Source: Acidithiobacillus_B sp049965315 (GTDB taxonomy: Bacteria; Pseudomonadota; Gammaproteobacteria; Acidithiobacillales; Acidithiobacillaceae). From it: 47,163 nt of DNA. Where the stretch lies: NCBI RefSeq assembly GCF_049965315.1, contig NZ_JBMFWL010000013.1, positions 1 through 47,163 of the forward strand, written 5' to 3'. Of this stretch, positions 35,306 to 44,230 are shown in pieces (position 1 is the first letter of the stretch; each line of letters starts with the position of its first letter). The notes beneath the pieces were generated by a model, which saw nothing but the letters and a program-made list of their open reading frames with translations, made no database searches and was not told where the DNA came from. The translations under genes were made by a program, and so were the position numbers.

Positions 35306-36430
35306 CTAGAAACCCATCCGCTCGACGAAGTCCTTGACCTTGTCCCACCAGCGATGCTGCTGGGGATGCTGCTCGGCATTGCCGGCGTCCTGCTCAAACT
35401 CCTCCAGGAGCTCCTTCTGCCGCGCCGAAAGCTTTACCGGCACCTCGACGGCAATCCGGCAGTACAGGTCGCCGGCCACCTTGCTGCGCACCCCCTTGAT
35501 GCCCTTGCCGCGGAGGCGGAAGACGTTGCCGGACTGGGTGCCTGGCGCGATCTGCACCTTCGCCCGTCCCGTCAGGGTGGGCACCTCCATCTCCCCTCCC
35601 AGGGCCACCTTGGCAAAGCTCACCGGCACTTCGCAGTGCAGGTCATCCCCTTCGCGCTCGAAGAGGGGGTGGGGCTTGACCCGTATTTGAATGTAGAGAT
35701 CTCCGGCCGGCGCGCCCCGTTCACCCGCATCGCCTTCGCCGCTGAGGCGGATCCGATCGCCGGTGTCCACGCCGGCGGGGACCTTCACCACCAACTCGCG
35801 CATCTTGCGCACCCGCCCATGCCCCTGACAGGCCGAGCAGGGATTGGTCACGACCTTGCCGCTGCCACCACAGGTGGGACAGGTCCGCGTCACCGAAAAA
35901 AAGCCCTGCATCATCCGCACCTGGCCCCGGCCGCCGCAGGTCGCGCAGGTCTCCGAACTGCTCCCCGGCGCAGCGCCGCTGCCATGGCAGACCTCACAGA
36001 GCGCGGAACCGGGAATCTGGATGGTGACCTCCTTGCCCACGGCGGCCTCTTCCAGGGTCAGGTCCAGATCATAGCGCAGGTCCGTGCCGCGAGCCGCTTG
36101 CTGGCCGCCAAAACCCCGGCCAAAGGCCTGCTCGAAAAGATCGCCAAAGACATCGCCAAAGCCGCCAAAGCCGGAAAATCCGGCACCACCCCCGCCACCG
36201 CCCGCCCCTACGCCCGCATGACCAAACTGATCATAGGCCTGACGCTTTTCCGCATCGGACAGCACTTCGTAGGCCTCGCTGATCTCCTTGAACCGCTCCT
36301 CCGCCTCGGCATCCCCGTTATTGCGATCGGGATGGTAACGCATGGCCAGGCGCCGGTAGGATTTTTTGATCTCCTCATCGCCGGCCGTGCGGGTGATTTC
36401 CAGAATTTCGTAATAATCCCTTTTCGCCAT
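35306..36430 (-). CDS. dnaJ: Chaperone protein DnaJ
   Basis: Hsp40 co-chaperone of 374 residues. J domain (1-70) with HPD (RYHPDRN), Gly/Phe-rich region (about 75-115), four CxxCxGxG zinc modules (CEVCHGSG, CATCGGRG, CPTCGGSG, CSACQGHG) and C-terminal substrate-binding domains. It lies downstream of dnaK, separated by 182 bp that hold a hairpin and a repeat element. Confidence 0.97.
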   Translation of the reverse strand: MAKRDYYEILEITRTAGDEEIKKSYRRLAMRYHPDRNNGDAEAEERFKEISEAYEVLSDAEKRQAYDQFGHAGVGAGGGGGGAGFSGFGGFGDVFGDLFEQAFGRGFGGQQAARGTDLRYDLDLTLEEAAVGKEVTIQIPGSALCEVCHGSGAAPGSSSETCATCGGRGQVRMMQGFFSVTRTCPTCGGSGKVVTNPCSACQGHGRVRKMRELVVKVPAGVDTGDRIRLSGEGDAGERGAPAGDLYIQIRVKPHPLFEREGDDLHCEVPVSFAKVALGGEMEVPTLTGRAKVQIAPGTQSGNVFRLRGKGIKGVRSKVAGDLYCRIAVEVPVKLSARQKELLEEFEQDAGNAEQHPQQHRWWDKVKDFVERMGF

Positions 36431-36458
36431 CGTTATTCCATATACCCTTGATTCGGCA

Positions 36459-36544
36459 GTTGGCAGAGCTATTTTTTGCTCCGCCGGCCCTCGTCCGTGG
36501 TGCTACGGCTCAGGCCGAGGTCGCCGCAAAACAGCTCTGCCAAC
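36459..36544. repeat. Hairpin repeat element, copy A (dnaK-dnaJ gap)
   Basis: The 86-bp unit is bounded by perfect 12-bp inverted repeats GTTGGCAGAGCT (36459-36470) and AGCTCTGCCAAC (36533-36544). Inside, TTTTGC/GCAAAA and CCTCG/CGAGG can extend the stem, and CCGT-GGTGCT-ACGG forms a small inner hairpin. The core 36473-36512 matches 47087-47126 at 33 of 40 positions (hand count). No target-site duplication is obvious. Confidence 0.75.
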
Positions 36545-36567
36545 TATCGTTAGGACCAAACAAGCGA

Positions 36568-36594
36568 GGGGGCGGGATTCGCGATCCTGCCCCC
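36568..36594 (-). terminator. Hairpin after dnaK
   Basis: GGGGGC-x-GGAT-CGCGA-ATCC-x-GCCCCC is a stable stem with one mismatch, 19 nt after the dnaK stop. No U-tract follows, so it may be a processing or attenuation hairpin that lowers dnaJ relative to dnaK. Confidence 0.5.
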
Positions 36595-36612
36595 TGGCAT
36601 CGACCCGGAAAA

Positions 36613-38508
36613 TTACTTCTTGTCGACTTCCTCGAACTCCGCTTCGACGACATCGTCCGCCTTGCCTTGCTGCCCCCCGGAGGGCTCCGTCTGGGCCTGG
36701 CTGGCGGCATGTTCCAGGAAACCCTGCATGGCCGCCATGAGCGCCGCCACGGCACCCTTGATGGCGGCGACATCCTCGCCCTTGGCGGCCTCCTCCACCC
36801 CGGCCATGGCCTCGCTGACCTTGGCCTTGTCGGCCTCGGCGGCGCTGCCGTGCTCCTCCAGGGCCTTGCGCGCGCCATGGACGCTGGCGTCGGCCTCGTT
36901 GCGCGCCTCGATGAGCTCACGGGCCTTTTTGTCATCGGCGGCGTGGGCCTCGGCCTCCTGAATCATGCGCTGGATCTCCGCTTCCGAGAGGCCGGAACTG
37001 GCGGTGATCTTGATGGACTGCTCCTTGCCGGTCTGGTTGTCCTTCGCCGAGACATGCAGGATGCCGTTGGCGTCAATGTCGAAGGTCACCTCGATCTGCG
37101 GCATGCCGCGGGGAGCGGGAGGGATATCCGCCAGATCGAAGCGGGCCAGGGACTTGTTGTCCCGGGCCAATTCGCGCTCCCCCTGGAGCACGTGGACCGT
37201 CACCGCCGACTGATTGTCCTCCGCCGTGGAGAAGATCTGCGACTTGCGGGTGGGAATGGTGGTGTTCTTCTCGATGAGCTTGGTCATCACGCCGCCCAGG
37301 GTCTCGATGCCCAGAGACAGGGGCGTAACGTCCATGAGCAATACGTCCTTCTTCACTCCCGAGAGCACCGCCCCCTGAATGGCCGCGCCGATGGCCACGG
37401 CCTCGTCGGGATTCACGTCCTTACGCGGCTCCTGGCCGAAGAAATCCTTGACCCGTTCCTGCACCTTGGGCATGCGGGTCTGGCCGCCCACCAGGATCAC
37501 ATCGGTGATCTGACTGGTGGAGAGATTGGCGTCCTTGATGGCCACCCGGCAGGGCGCCATGCTGCGATCGATCAGGTCCTCCACCAGGGACTCCAGCTTG
37601 GCCCGGGTCAGCTTCATGTTGAGGTGCTTGGGCCCCGACTGGTCGGCGGTGATGAAGGGCAGGTTGACATCGGTCTGCTGCGCGGAGGACAGCTCGATCT
37701 TGGCCTTTTCCGCGGCTTCCTTGAGGCGCTGCATGGCCAGTCGGTCGGAACGCAGGTCGATGCCGGCGTCTTTCTTGAATTCATCGGCCAAATAGTTGAT
37801 GACCCGGCTGTCGAAGTCGCCACCACCCAGGAAGGTGTCACCGTTGGTGGACAGCACCTCGAACTGGTGCTCCCCCTCCATTTCGGCGATTTCGATGATG
37901 GAGATGTCGAAGGTGCCGCCCCCCAGGTCATAGACGGAGATCTTGCTGTCGCCGGGCTTTTTGTCTTCGCCAAAGGCCAGGGCGGCGGCCGTGGGCTCGT
38001 TGATGATGCGCTTCACATCCAGGCCCGCGATGCGTCCGGCATCCTTGGTGGCCTGACGCTGGGCGTCGTTGAAATAGGCCGGCACGGTAATGACCGCTTC
38101 CGTCACGGTCTCGCCCAGATAGTCCTCGGCGGTCTTCTTCATTTTCTGCAGGATGTACGCAGAGATCTGCTGCGGAGAGTAGCGCTTGCCGCGCACCTCC
38201 ACCCAGGCATCGCCGTTGTCGGCCTTGACGATGGAATAAGGCACGTGCTTGAGATCCTTTTGCACTTCGGCGTCGTCATATTTACGGCCGATCAGGCGCT
38301 TGACCTCATAAACCGTGTTTTCCGGATTGGTCACCGCCTGGCGCTTGGCCGCCTCGCCCACCAGCACTTCGCCCTCTTCGGTAAAGGCGACGATGGACGG
38401 CGTCGTGCGCTTGCCTTCGCTATTCTCCACCACCTTGACCTTGTCGCCTTCCATTACCGCAACGCAGGAATTCGTGGTGCCCAAATCGATACCGATTACC
38501 TTGCCCAT
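36613..38508 (-). CDS. dnaK: Chaperone protein DnaK (Hsp70)
   Basis: ATP-driven chaperone of 631 residues. The N-terminus GIDLGTTNSCVAVMEG, IINEPTAAALAFG, DLGGGTFDISI and ILVGGQTRMPKV are in the ATPase domain; the substrate domain contains DVTPLSLGIETLGGVMT, and the C-terminus ends in EEVDKK. It sits between grpE and dnaJ in the CIRCE-controlled operon. Confidence 0.98.
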   Translation of the reverse strand: MGKVIGIDLGTTNSCVAVMEGDKVKVVENSEGKRTTPSIVAFTEEGEVLVGEAAKRQAVTNPENTVYEVKRLIGRKYDDAEVQKDLKHVPYSIVKADNGDAWVEVRGKRYSPQQISAYILQKMKKTAEDYLGETVTEAVITVPAYFNDAQRQATKDAGRIAGLDVKRIINEPTAAALAFGEDKKPGDSKISVYDLGGGTFDISIIEIAEMEGEHQFEVLSTNGDTFLGGGDFDSRVINYLADEFKKDAGIDLRSDRLAMQRLKEAAEKAKIELSSAQQTDVNLPFITADQSGPKHLNMKLTRAKLESLVEDLIDRSMAPCRVAIKDANLSTSQITDVILVGGQTRMPKVQERVKDFFGQEPRKDVNPDEAVAIGAAIQGAVLSGVKKDVLLMDVTPLSLGIETLGGVMTKLIEKNTTIPTRKSQIFSTAEDNQSAVTVHVLQGERELARDNKSLARFDLADIPPAPRGMPQIEVTFDIDANGILHVSAKDNQTGKEQSIKITASSGLSEAEIQRMIQEAEAHAADDKKARELIEARNEADASVHGARKALEEHGSAAEADKAKVSEAMAGVEEAAKGEDVAAIKGAVAALMAAMQGFLEHAASQAQTEPSGGQQGKADDVVEAEFEEVDKK

Positions 38509-38579
38509 ATCATTGCTCCTATGCGTATCCTAAAGAGTCGATGCCTGTATTCAATCGCCGGCCATGCCTTCGGCAGCCT

Positions 38580-39092
38580 TCATTCGGGGGATTTGGCCGC
38601 CTTGGAGACCGACACCATGGACGGTCGCAGCAGGCGATCATTCATCAAATAGCCCTTTTGATGCACCGCCAATATCCGATTGGCCTCGCCCTGCCCCTCC
38701 ACCATGGCGATGGCCTGATGCAGGTGCGGGTCGAAACGTCCCTCGCCCACTTCAATGGGGGCGATGCCGGCCTTTGCCAAGGCCTGCAGCAGGAGTTTCA
38801 GCGTGTTTTCCACGCCCTGCCGCAATTGCGCTACCGCGTCCATCCCTTCGACGGGACTTTCCAGGGCCATTTCCAGGCTATCGACGACGGGGAGAAGCTC
38901 GCGGGCAAAACGATCCACGGCATATTTGTGGGCGTCTTCAATCTGCTTTTCATAGCGCTTGCGTTGATTGTCCGCATCCGCCACGGCCCGCAAATAGGCC
39001 TCCCAGTTCTGCTGGGCCTTCTCTTCCCAGGATACCACCGCCTCCGGGACGGGTTCGGAACTCTCTGCGCCTGGTTTCTCTTCTTCGTTCAT
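38580..39092 (-). CDS. grpE: Nucleotide exchange factor GrpE
   Basis: The 170-residue protein has an acidic N-terminus, a long coiled-coil helix (about 25-85; DADNQRKRYEKQIEDAHKYA, then LLPVVDSLEMAL) and a C-terminal beta domain (FDPHLHQAIAMVE; RPSMVSVSK). It releases ADP from DnaK. Gene order is hrcA-grpE-dnaK-dnaJ. Confidence 0.96.
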   Translation of the reverse strand: MNEEEKPGAESSEPVPEAVVSWEEKAQQNWEAYLRAVADADNQRKRYEKQIEDAHKYAVDRFARELLPVVDSLEMALESPVEGMDAVAQLRQGVENTLKLLLQALAKAGIAPIEVGEGRFDPHLHQAIAMVEGQGEANRILAVHQKGYLMNDRLLRPSMVSVSKAAKSPE

Positions 39093-39162
39093 AAGATTTC
39101 ATCCACCTCGCCGTTTCAAGTCTTTGCAGATATGGGGAAGCCCATCGCGCTTTTCAAGCTGC

Positions 39163-40197
39163 TCAGGAAGGCAGCGACAGGGCGTGGCCGAGCAGCCGGG
39201 CGGTGTTGTCCACCAGCGGGATGATATCCTGATAGGGCATGCGCATGGGGCCGATCACCCCGAGGACGCCGGCCACCTCGCCATCCAGGACGTAGGGCGC
39301 CGTCACCAGGCTGCAGCCGGCCAACGGCGCAAAGCCCGATTCGTTCCCCACAAAGATACGCACGCCGCTGCCAAGCATGCTGGCATCGAGCAGATTCACC
39401 AGGTCGCGTTTGCGATGCACGGCCTCCAGCAGCTCGCGCAGGCGCTCGCCCCCCGCCAGATCGGGCAGATCCAGAAGCTGGAACTCCCCCTCGATGAGCA
39501 TGCGTTGCTGATCCATCTCCAGCATGTCCTCCCCCAGTTCCATGGCACTGCGCAAAATGAGGTCCATTTCGTGGCGCGACTGGCGCAATTCCCGGTGCAG
39601 GCTCTGGGTGACTTCGTGGAGGGGTTTGCCCGTGAAGGTGGCATTGAAAAAATTCGCGGCCTGCACCAGTTCTCCGGCACCCATGGGGCGATCGGTGTGG
39701 ATCAGACGGTTCTCCACCTCGCCCTTGTCGGTGACGAGAATGGCGAGGATCTGGCGTTCGCGCACGGCGATGAAATCGACATGGCGCAGGATCCGCATGG
39801 CCCGCCGGGGGACGCGGACAAAGCCGGCCATGTGGGTCAGCTCGGAAAGCACGACGGTAGCCGCGTGGAGCACCTGATCCGCATCCGGCGCGTGGGCGCC
39901 GATGCGGCGCAGGAGGAGTTGGCTGGATGCAGGGGAAAGCGGCACCAGATGGAGCAGGGCATCAATGAAAAAACGATATCCCAGGTCAGTGGGAACCCGT
40001 CCGGCCGAGGTGTGCGGGGCGCAGAGATAGCCCTCGTCTTCCAGATCCGCCATCACGTTGCGCACCGTCGCGGCACTCACGTTCAGGCCGGCATCGCGCG
40101 CCAACTGGCGGCTCCCTACCGGCTGGCCGTCGGCGATATAGCTTTCCACCAAGGCCTTCAGTAGGTGACGCGCGCGTGCGTCCATGGCTGTGGACAT
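39163..40197 (-). CDS. hrcA: Heat-inducible transcription repressor HrcA
   Basis: Repressor that binds CIRCE and needs GroEL for activity. An N-terminal winged helix (RHLLKALVESYIADGQPVGSR; SAATVRNVMADLEDEGYL; HTSAGRVPTDLGYRFFID) precedes a GAF-like domain. ATG 40197 gives 344 residues; TTG 40203 has better ribosome-site spacing (GGAG at 5 nt) and is possible. A CIRCE site lies 40 bp upstream, so the repressor controls its own operon. Confidence 0.95.
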   Translation of the reverse strand: MSTAMDARARHLLKALVESYIADGQPVGSRQLARDAGLNVSAATVRNVMADLEDEGYLCAPHTSAGRVPTDLGYRFFIDALLHLVPLSPASSQLLLRRIGAHAPDADQVLHAATVVLSELTHMAGFVRVPRRAMRILRHVDFIAVRERQILAILVTDKGEVENRLIHTDRPMGAGELVQAANFFNATFTGKPLHEVTQSLHRELRQSRHEMDLILRSAMELGEDMLEMDQQRMLIEGEFQLLDLPDLAGGERLRELLEAVHRKRDLVNLLDASMLGSGVRIFVGNESGFAPLAGCSLVTAPYVLDGEVAGVLGVIGPMRMPYQDIIPLVDNTARLLGHALSLPS

Positions 40198-40236
40198 TTT
40201 CAAAAGATCTCCCGCATTGGCTTTGCCCGCCTGCCT

Positions 40237-40263
40237 CTAGCACTCCTTAATGGAGAGTGCTAG
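40237..40263. promoter_or_regulatory. CIRCE operator
   Basis: CTAGCACTC-N9-GAGTGCTAG (40237-40245 and 40255-40263) is a perfect inverted repeat with the canonical 9-bp spacer; the consensus is TTAGCACTC-N9-GAGTGCTAA. It lies immediately downstream of the -10 of the hrcA promoter, where bound HrcA would block transcription. Confidence 0.95.
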
Positions 40264-40264
40264 T

Positions 40265-40292
40265 AATTTAGCAAAAAACGCGCGGCACGCAA
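40265..40292 (-). promoter_or_regulatory. sigma70-type promoter of hrcA-grpE-dnaK-dnaJ
   Basis: On the minus strand TTGCGT (40292-40287), a 16-bp spacer and TAAATT (40270-40265) abut the CIRCE site. Start would fall inside CIRCE. Confidence 0.6.
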
Positions 40293-40315
40293 AGCGGCTG
40301 ATGACAGGACGGGGA

Positions 40316-40340
40316 GAAAAAGCCAGGGGCGTGGCGCCCG
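40316..40340 (-). terminator. Possible terminator of rpmB-rpmG
   Basis: On the minus strand overlapping stems GGGCG-CCA-CGCCC and GCCA-CGCCCC-TGGC are followed by TTTTTC. The short stem makes it a moderate candidate. Confidence 0.42.
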
Positions 40341-40401
40341 CGGACAGGCGAACCGTCAGAGGTCAGGCAGGATCGGCCCGACCCTGCAAGCCCGGGAAGC
40401 C

Positions 40402-40557
40402 TTACTTGATTTTGTCTTCCCGATACATCACATGCTTGCGCACCTTGGGGTCGAATTTTTTCATTTCCAGCTTTTCGGGCTTGGTCTTCTTGTTTTTGGT
40501 GGTCGTGTAGAAGTGACCGGTGCCGGCCGTCGACACGAGCTTGATCTTGTCACGCAT
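40402..40557 (-). CDS. rpmG: 50S ribosomal protein L33
   Basis: The 51-residue protein begins MRDKIKLVSTAGTGHFYTTT and ends KKFDPKVRKHVMYREDKIK, the L33 pattern without zinc cysteines. It follows rpmB by 10 nt; rpmB-rpmG is the standard order. Confidence 0.97.
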   Translation of the reverse strand: MRDKIKLVSTAGTGHFYTTTKNKKTKPEKLEMKKFDPKVRKHVMYREDKIK

Positions 40558-40567
40558 GGCAGTCTCC

Positions 40568-40804
40568 TCAGACCTTCTCGCCGGCGGCACGCAGATCCGC
40601 GAGGACCACGTCGATGCCTTTCTTGTCAATGGTGCGAATCGCCTTGGTGCTCACCCGCAAACGCACCCAGCGGTTTTCGCTTTCCACCCAGAAGCGGTGG
40701 TACTGCAGGTTGGGCAGGAAACGGCGGCGCGTCTTGTTGTTGGCATGGGAGACATTGTTCCCGGCCATGGGCTTCTTGCCCGTTACGCAACATACTCTGG
40801 ACAT
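40568..40804 (-). CDS. rpmB: 50S ribosomal protein L28
   Basis: The 78-residue protein has the L28 signature MSRVCCVTGKKPMAGNNVSHANNKTRRRFLPN and RVSTKAIRTIDKKG. It leads rpmB-rpmG and is divergent from metG. Confidence 0.97.
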   Translation of the reverse strand: MSRVCCVTGKKPMAGNNVSHANNKTRRRFLPNLQYHRFWVESENRWVRLRVSTKAIRTIDKKGIDVVLADLRAAGEKV

Positions 40805-40832
40805 GGGATGATCCCCCCTGAAAAAGGGGCAC

Positions 40833-40862
40833 TTTATACCACAGCCAGGGGGCTTTCGCCAA
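40833..40862 (-). promoter_or_regulatory. sigma70 promoter of rpmB-rpmG
   Basis: On the minus strand TTGGCG (40862-40857), an 18-bp spacer and TATAAA (40838-40833) precede rpmB. The leader can form CCCC-TTTTTCA-GGGG just before a G-rich ribosome site. Confidence 0.6.
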
Positions 40863-40928
40863 GCGCGGTTTTTATCCCCTTGGCGCGGGCCGGGCCAGCG
40901 TCATCCTCCGGTCATGGCTTCCTCCGCA

Positions 40929-40958
40929 TTGCCTGACCCCTGGCCCTGCTGTTACTTT
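40929..40958 (+). promoter_or_regulatory. Candidate promoter placing the metG start at or next to its ATG
   Basis: TTGCCT (40929-40934), an 18-bp spacer and TACTTT (40953-40958) would start transcription at about 40965-40967, essentially at ATG 40967. The bases before the ATG (ATCCTCCC) contain no Shine-Dalgarno sequence. The match to consensus is modest. Confidence 0.35.
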
Positions 40959-40966
40959 ATCCTCCC

Positions 40967-42982
40967 ATGAAAAGACGCCTACTGGTAACCAGCGCCCTGC
41001 CCTATGCCAACGGGCCCATTCACCTCGGTCATCTGGTCGAATACGTCCAGACCGACATCTGGGTACGCTATCATCGCCTGCGCGGCCATGACTGCGTGTA
41101 TGTCTGCGCCGACGACGCCCATGGCACGCCCATCATGCTCCGCGCCCAGAGCGAGGGCATCGCCCCCGAGGCCCTCATCGGCCGCATGCATGCCGAGCAT
41201 CTGCGCGACTTCACGGGTTTCGGGATCGGCTTCGACCTCTACTACAGCACCCATTCGCCGGAAAATGTCGAGATCTCCCAGGAGATCTACCGCAAGCTCC
41301 GGGCCGCCGGACACATCCGGGTGCGGGAGATCGAACAGGCCTACGACGCCGTGGCCGGGATCTTCCTGCCCGATCGCTTCATCCGCGGCACCTGCCCGCG
41401 CTGCGGCGCGGCGGATCAATACGGCGACAGTTGCGAAGCCTGCGGCGCCACCTACAGCCCTACGGATCTCATCAATCCCGTTTCCGCCGTTTCCGGTGCG
41501 GTGCCGGAACGGCGCCACTCCGAGCACTACTTCTTCCGTCTGGCGGACTTCACGGCCTTCCTGCAGTCCTGGATCCATAGCGGCGTCCTCCAGGAAGAAG
41601 TGGCCAAAAAGCTCGACGAGTGGTTCGGCGCCGGATTGAGCGACTGGGATATCAGCCGCGATGCGCCGTACTTCGGCATCGAGATCCCCGATGCACCCGG
41701 CAAATTCTTCTACGTCTGGCTCGACGCCCTGCCTGGCTACATGGCGGCCACCCGCAAATGGTGCGCCGCTCACGGGCGGGATTTTGCCGATTATTGGGGT
41801 GCCGCCGCCCAGGGCACCGAGGTCTATCACTTCATCGGCAAGGACATCATCTACTTCCACGGCTTGTTCTGGCCGGCCATGCTCAAGGGCGCAGGCTACC
41901 GGCTGCCCACCGGGGTCTTTGCCCACGGCCACCTCACCGTCAACGGCGCCAAGATGAGCAAGTCCCGGGGGACCTCCATCACTGCCGGCCAGTATCTGGC
42001 CCACCTCAACCCCGAATACCTGCGCTACTACATCGCCGCCAAGCTCAACAGCCATGTGGAAGACATCGACCTCAACCTGGAGGACTTCCAGCAGCGGGTC
42101 AACAGCGATCTGGTGGGCAAGGTGGTCAACCTCGCCGCGCGGGCGGCAGGCTTCATCCAGCGCTATTTTGGCGGGCGTTTGGCCGATGGCCTGGGGAGCG
42201 ATGCGGACTTCTACGCAGGGCTCTGCCAGCGCCGGGGGGAGATCGGGCAGGCCTATGCCGAACGCGAGTACGGCAGGGCCATGCGCGAGATCATGGCCCT
42301 GGCCGACGAGATCAACGCCTACGTGGATCGCAACGCCCCCTGGCTGCTGGCCAAGGAGCCCCATCGCCATGCCGACCTGCACCGTGTCAGCACGGTCATA
42401 CTCAACGGCTTTCGCCTGCTGGTCACCCTCCTCAGCCCGGTCCTGCCGCGCCTGACGGCCGACGCCATGGCCTTTCTCCAAACCCGGAATGATTGGGAGG
42501 GGCTGGATCAGCCGCTCCTGAATCACCCCATTCAACCCTATCAGCATCTCCTGCAGCGCATGGAAAAGACCCAGGTGGACGCCTTGATCCAGACCCCGAC
42601 AGAAAGCCCCCAGACCCCCCCCACGCCGGCTCCAGCCTCCCCCGGCGAGGCATCCCCCACCCTCTCCATGGAGGACTTCGCCAAGGTGGACCTGCGCATT
42701 GCGCGCATTGCCGCCGCCGAGGCAGTGGCAGGCGCCGACAAATTGCTCAAACTCACCCTCGATCTGGGCGACGAGACCCGTACCGTCTTTGCCGGGATCA
42801 AGGGCGCCTACCCACCGGAATCCCTGGTGGGCAGGCTGACGGTGATGGTGGCCAATCTCGCCCCGCGCAAGATGCGTTTCGGCCTTTCCGAAGGCATGGT
42901 GCTGGCCGCCAGCGGTCCCGCCGGAGGACCCTTTCTCCTCGCGCCCGACTCCGGCGCCCAGCCCGGCATGCGCGTCAAGTAG
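40967..42982 (+). CDS. metG: Methionine-tRNA ligase
   Basis: Class I synthetase of 671 residues. The HIGH equivalent is H19-L-G-H22 (PYANGPIHLGHL), the zinc knuckle CPRCG...CEACG and the KMSKS loop GAKMSKSRGTS. An anticodon-binding helical domain, a Pro/Thr-rich linker (about 545-565) and a C-terminal EMAP/Trbp111-type tRNA-binding OB fold (about 570-671; FAKVDLRIARI...LAPRKMRFGLSEGMVLAA) follow. It charges tRNA-Met including the initiator seen at 193-269. No ribosome site is visible. Confidence 0.97.
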   Translation: MKRRLLVTSALPYANGPIHLGHLVEYVQTDIWVRYHRLRGHDCVYVCADDAHGTPIMLRAQSEGIAPEALIGRMHAEHLRDFTGFGIGFDLYYSTHSPENVEISQEIYRKLRAAGHIRVREIEQAYDAVAGIFLPDRFIRGTCPRCGAADQYGDSCEACGATYSPTDLINPVSAVSGAVPERRHSEHYFFRLADFTAFLQSWIHSGVLQEEVAKKLDEWFGAGLSDWDISRDAPYFGIEIPDAPGKFFYVWLDALPGYMAATRKWCAAHGRDFADYWGAAAQGTEVYHFIGKDIIYFHGLFWPAMLKGAGYRLPTGVFAHGHLTVNGAKMSKSRGTSITAGQYLAHLNPEYLRYYIAAKLNSHVEDIDLNLEDFQQRVNSDLVGKVVNLAARAAGFIQRYFGGRLADGLGSDADFYAGLCQRRGEIGQAYAEREYGRAMREIMALADEINAYVDRNAPWLLAKEPHRHADLHRVSTVILNGFRLLVTLLSPVLPRLTADAMAFLQTRNDWEGLDQPLLNHPIQPYQHLLQRMEKTQVDALIQTPTESPQTPPTPAPASPGEASPTLSMEDFAKVDLRIARIAAAEAVAGADKLLKLTLDLGDETRTVFAGIKGAYPPESLVGRLTVMVANLAPRKMRFGLSEGMVLAASGPAGGPFLLAPDSGAQPGMRVK

Positions 42983-43014
42983 GACGGGCGCAGCGGCCCA
43001 TCCCCTGCCGGGCT

Positions 43015-44136
43015 TCAGGGCTGGCCGATCTGTTCGGCGGCCAGTTGCCGGCGGCGTTCATAGGTCTCCCGGGCCAGGCGGATGTCCTCCAGAAACCAGG
43101 GCAATTCAGGAAGGCGCAGGGCCTGGGGTCCGTCCACCAGGGCCGTGGCCGGATCGGGGTGGAAATCCGCCAGGATCATGTTGGCACCCGCCACCACGCC
43201 CTGGGCGGTCACATGGAAAATGTCCATGATGCCGTCGGGCGTGGCGTCGCGAGAGCCCACCGAGTGGGAAGGATCGATGCAGACGGGCATGCGCGTGAGC
43301 CGCTTGACCACCGGCACCTGGGCAAAGTCGACAAAGTTGCGATGGGGATCACCCAGGTTGCTCTTCATGCCGCGCAAGCCGAAGATGACCCGGGTATTCC
43401 CCTCGGAGGCCAGATACTCCGCGGCGTTCAGGGACTCTTCCAGGGTGATGCCGAAGCCGCGCTTGAGGAGCACCGGGAACTCCTGCTGCCGGCCCACGGC
43501 TTTCAGGAGCTCGAAGTTTTGCGTGTTGCGGGTGCCGATCTGCAGCATGACCCCGGTGGGATGGCCGGTGGCGTGGAGGGCCTCGCGGATCTCGTCCACA
43601 TGGGATTCGTGGAGGATCTCCATGGCGACCACGCGGATCCCGTAGCGGCCCGCCAGATCGAAGACCCAGGGCAGGCAGGCCTTGCCGTGGCCTTGGAAGG
43701 CGTAGGGACTGGTGCGCGGCTTGTAGGCGCCCATGCGCGTACAGATCTGCCCGTTGTCGTGCAGGGCGCGCAGCATCTGCTCCACATGCTCCGGCGTGTC
43801 CACGGCGCAGAGCCCGGCAAAGACCTGCAGGCTGTCCTGGCCGAAACGCACCCCGTTGTAGTCGAAGCCCGTCGCGCGCTGGTCGTTCTGGTGGCGGCCG
43901 AGCATGCGGTATTCGCGGGAAATCCGGACCACCCGCTCCACCCCCGGCAAGGTCTGCATCTCGGCCTCCAGCAAGCGCTGGGTATCTCCCACCAGATAGA
44001 CCTCCGTGAGCACCTGCCGGCTTCCCTGCTCCCGGTGCACCCGCGAGAGGATGCCCGGCAAGCCTTGCAAGCGGGCCATGAGCTGCCGGAAGCGCGGATC
44101 TTCCTCGCCAAGATCTGCCTCAAGAATCAATATCAT
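43015..44136 (-). CDS. aroF: 3-deoxy-7-phosphoheptulonate (DAHP) synthase, type I-beta
   Basis: First enzyme of the shikimate pathway. It has 373 residues from ATG 44136 (GGGGA at 8 nt). The N-terminal ferredoxin-like domain (about 1-90, ending PGVERVVRISREYRM) is the feedback domain of Thermotoga-type enzymes. The barrel carries GTRNTQNFELLKAVG, VLLKRGFGITLEE and CIDPSHSVGSRD. It is convergent with metG and divergent from cydA. Confidence 0.9.
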   Translation of the reverse strand: MILILEADLGEEDPRFRQLMARLQGLPGILSRVHREQGSRQVLTEVYLVGDTQRLLEAEMQTLPGVERVVRISREYRMLGRHQNDQRATGFDYNGVRFGQDSLQVFAGLCAVDTPEHVEQMLRALHDNGQICTRMGAYKPRTSPYAFQGHGKACLPWVFDLAGRYGIRVVAMEILHESHVDEIREALHATGHPTGVMLQIGTRNTQNFELLKAVGRQQEFPVLLKRGFGITLEESLNAAEYLASEGNTRVIFGLRGMKSNLGDPHRNFVDFAQVPVVKRLTRMPVCIDPSHSVGSRDATPDGIMDIFHVTAQGVVAGANMILADFHPDPATALVDGPQALRLPELPWFLEDIRLARETYERRRQLAAEQIGQP

Positions 44137-44230
44137 TGATCGTTCCCCATCCCATCCGGACGTTCTGCCAGTGTAGCACCGGCTGGCGGGTACCGATAAT
44201 GGCAGGGCCGAAGGCCTCCATCCCACCGCG

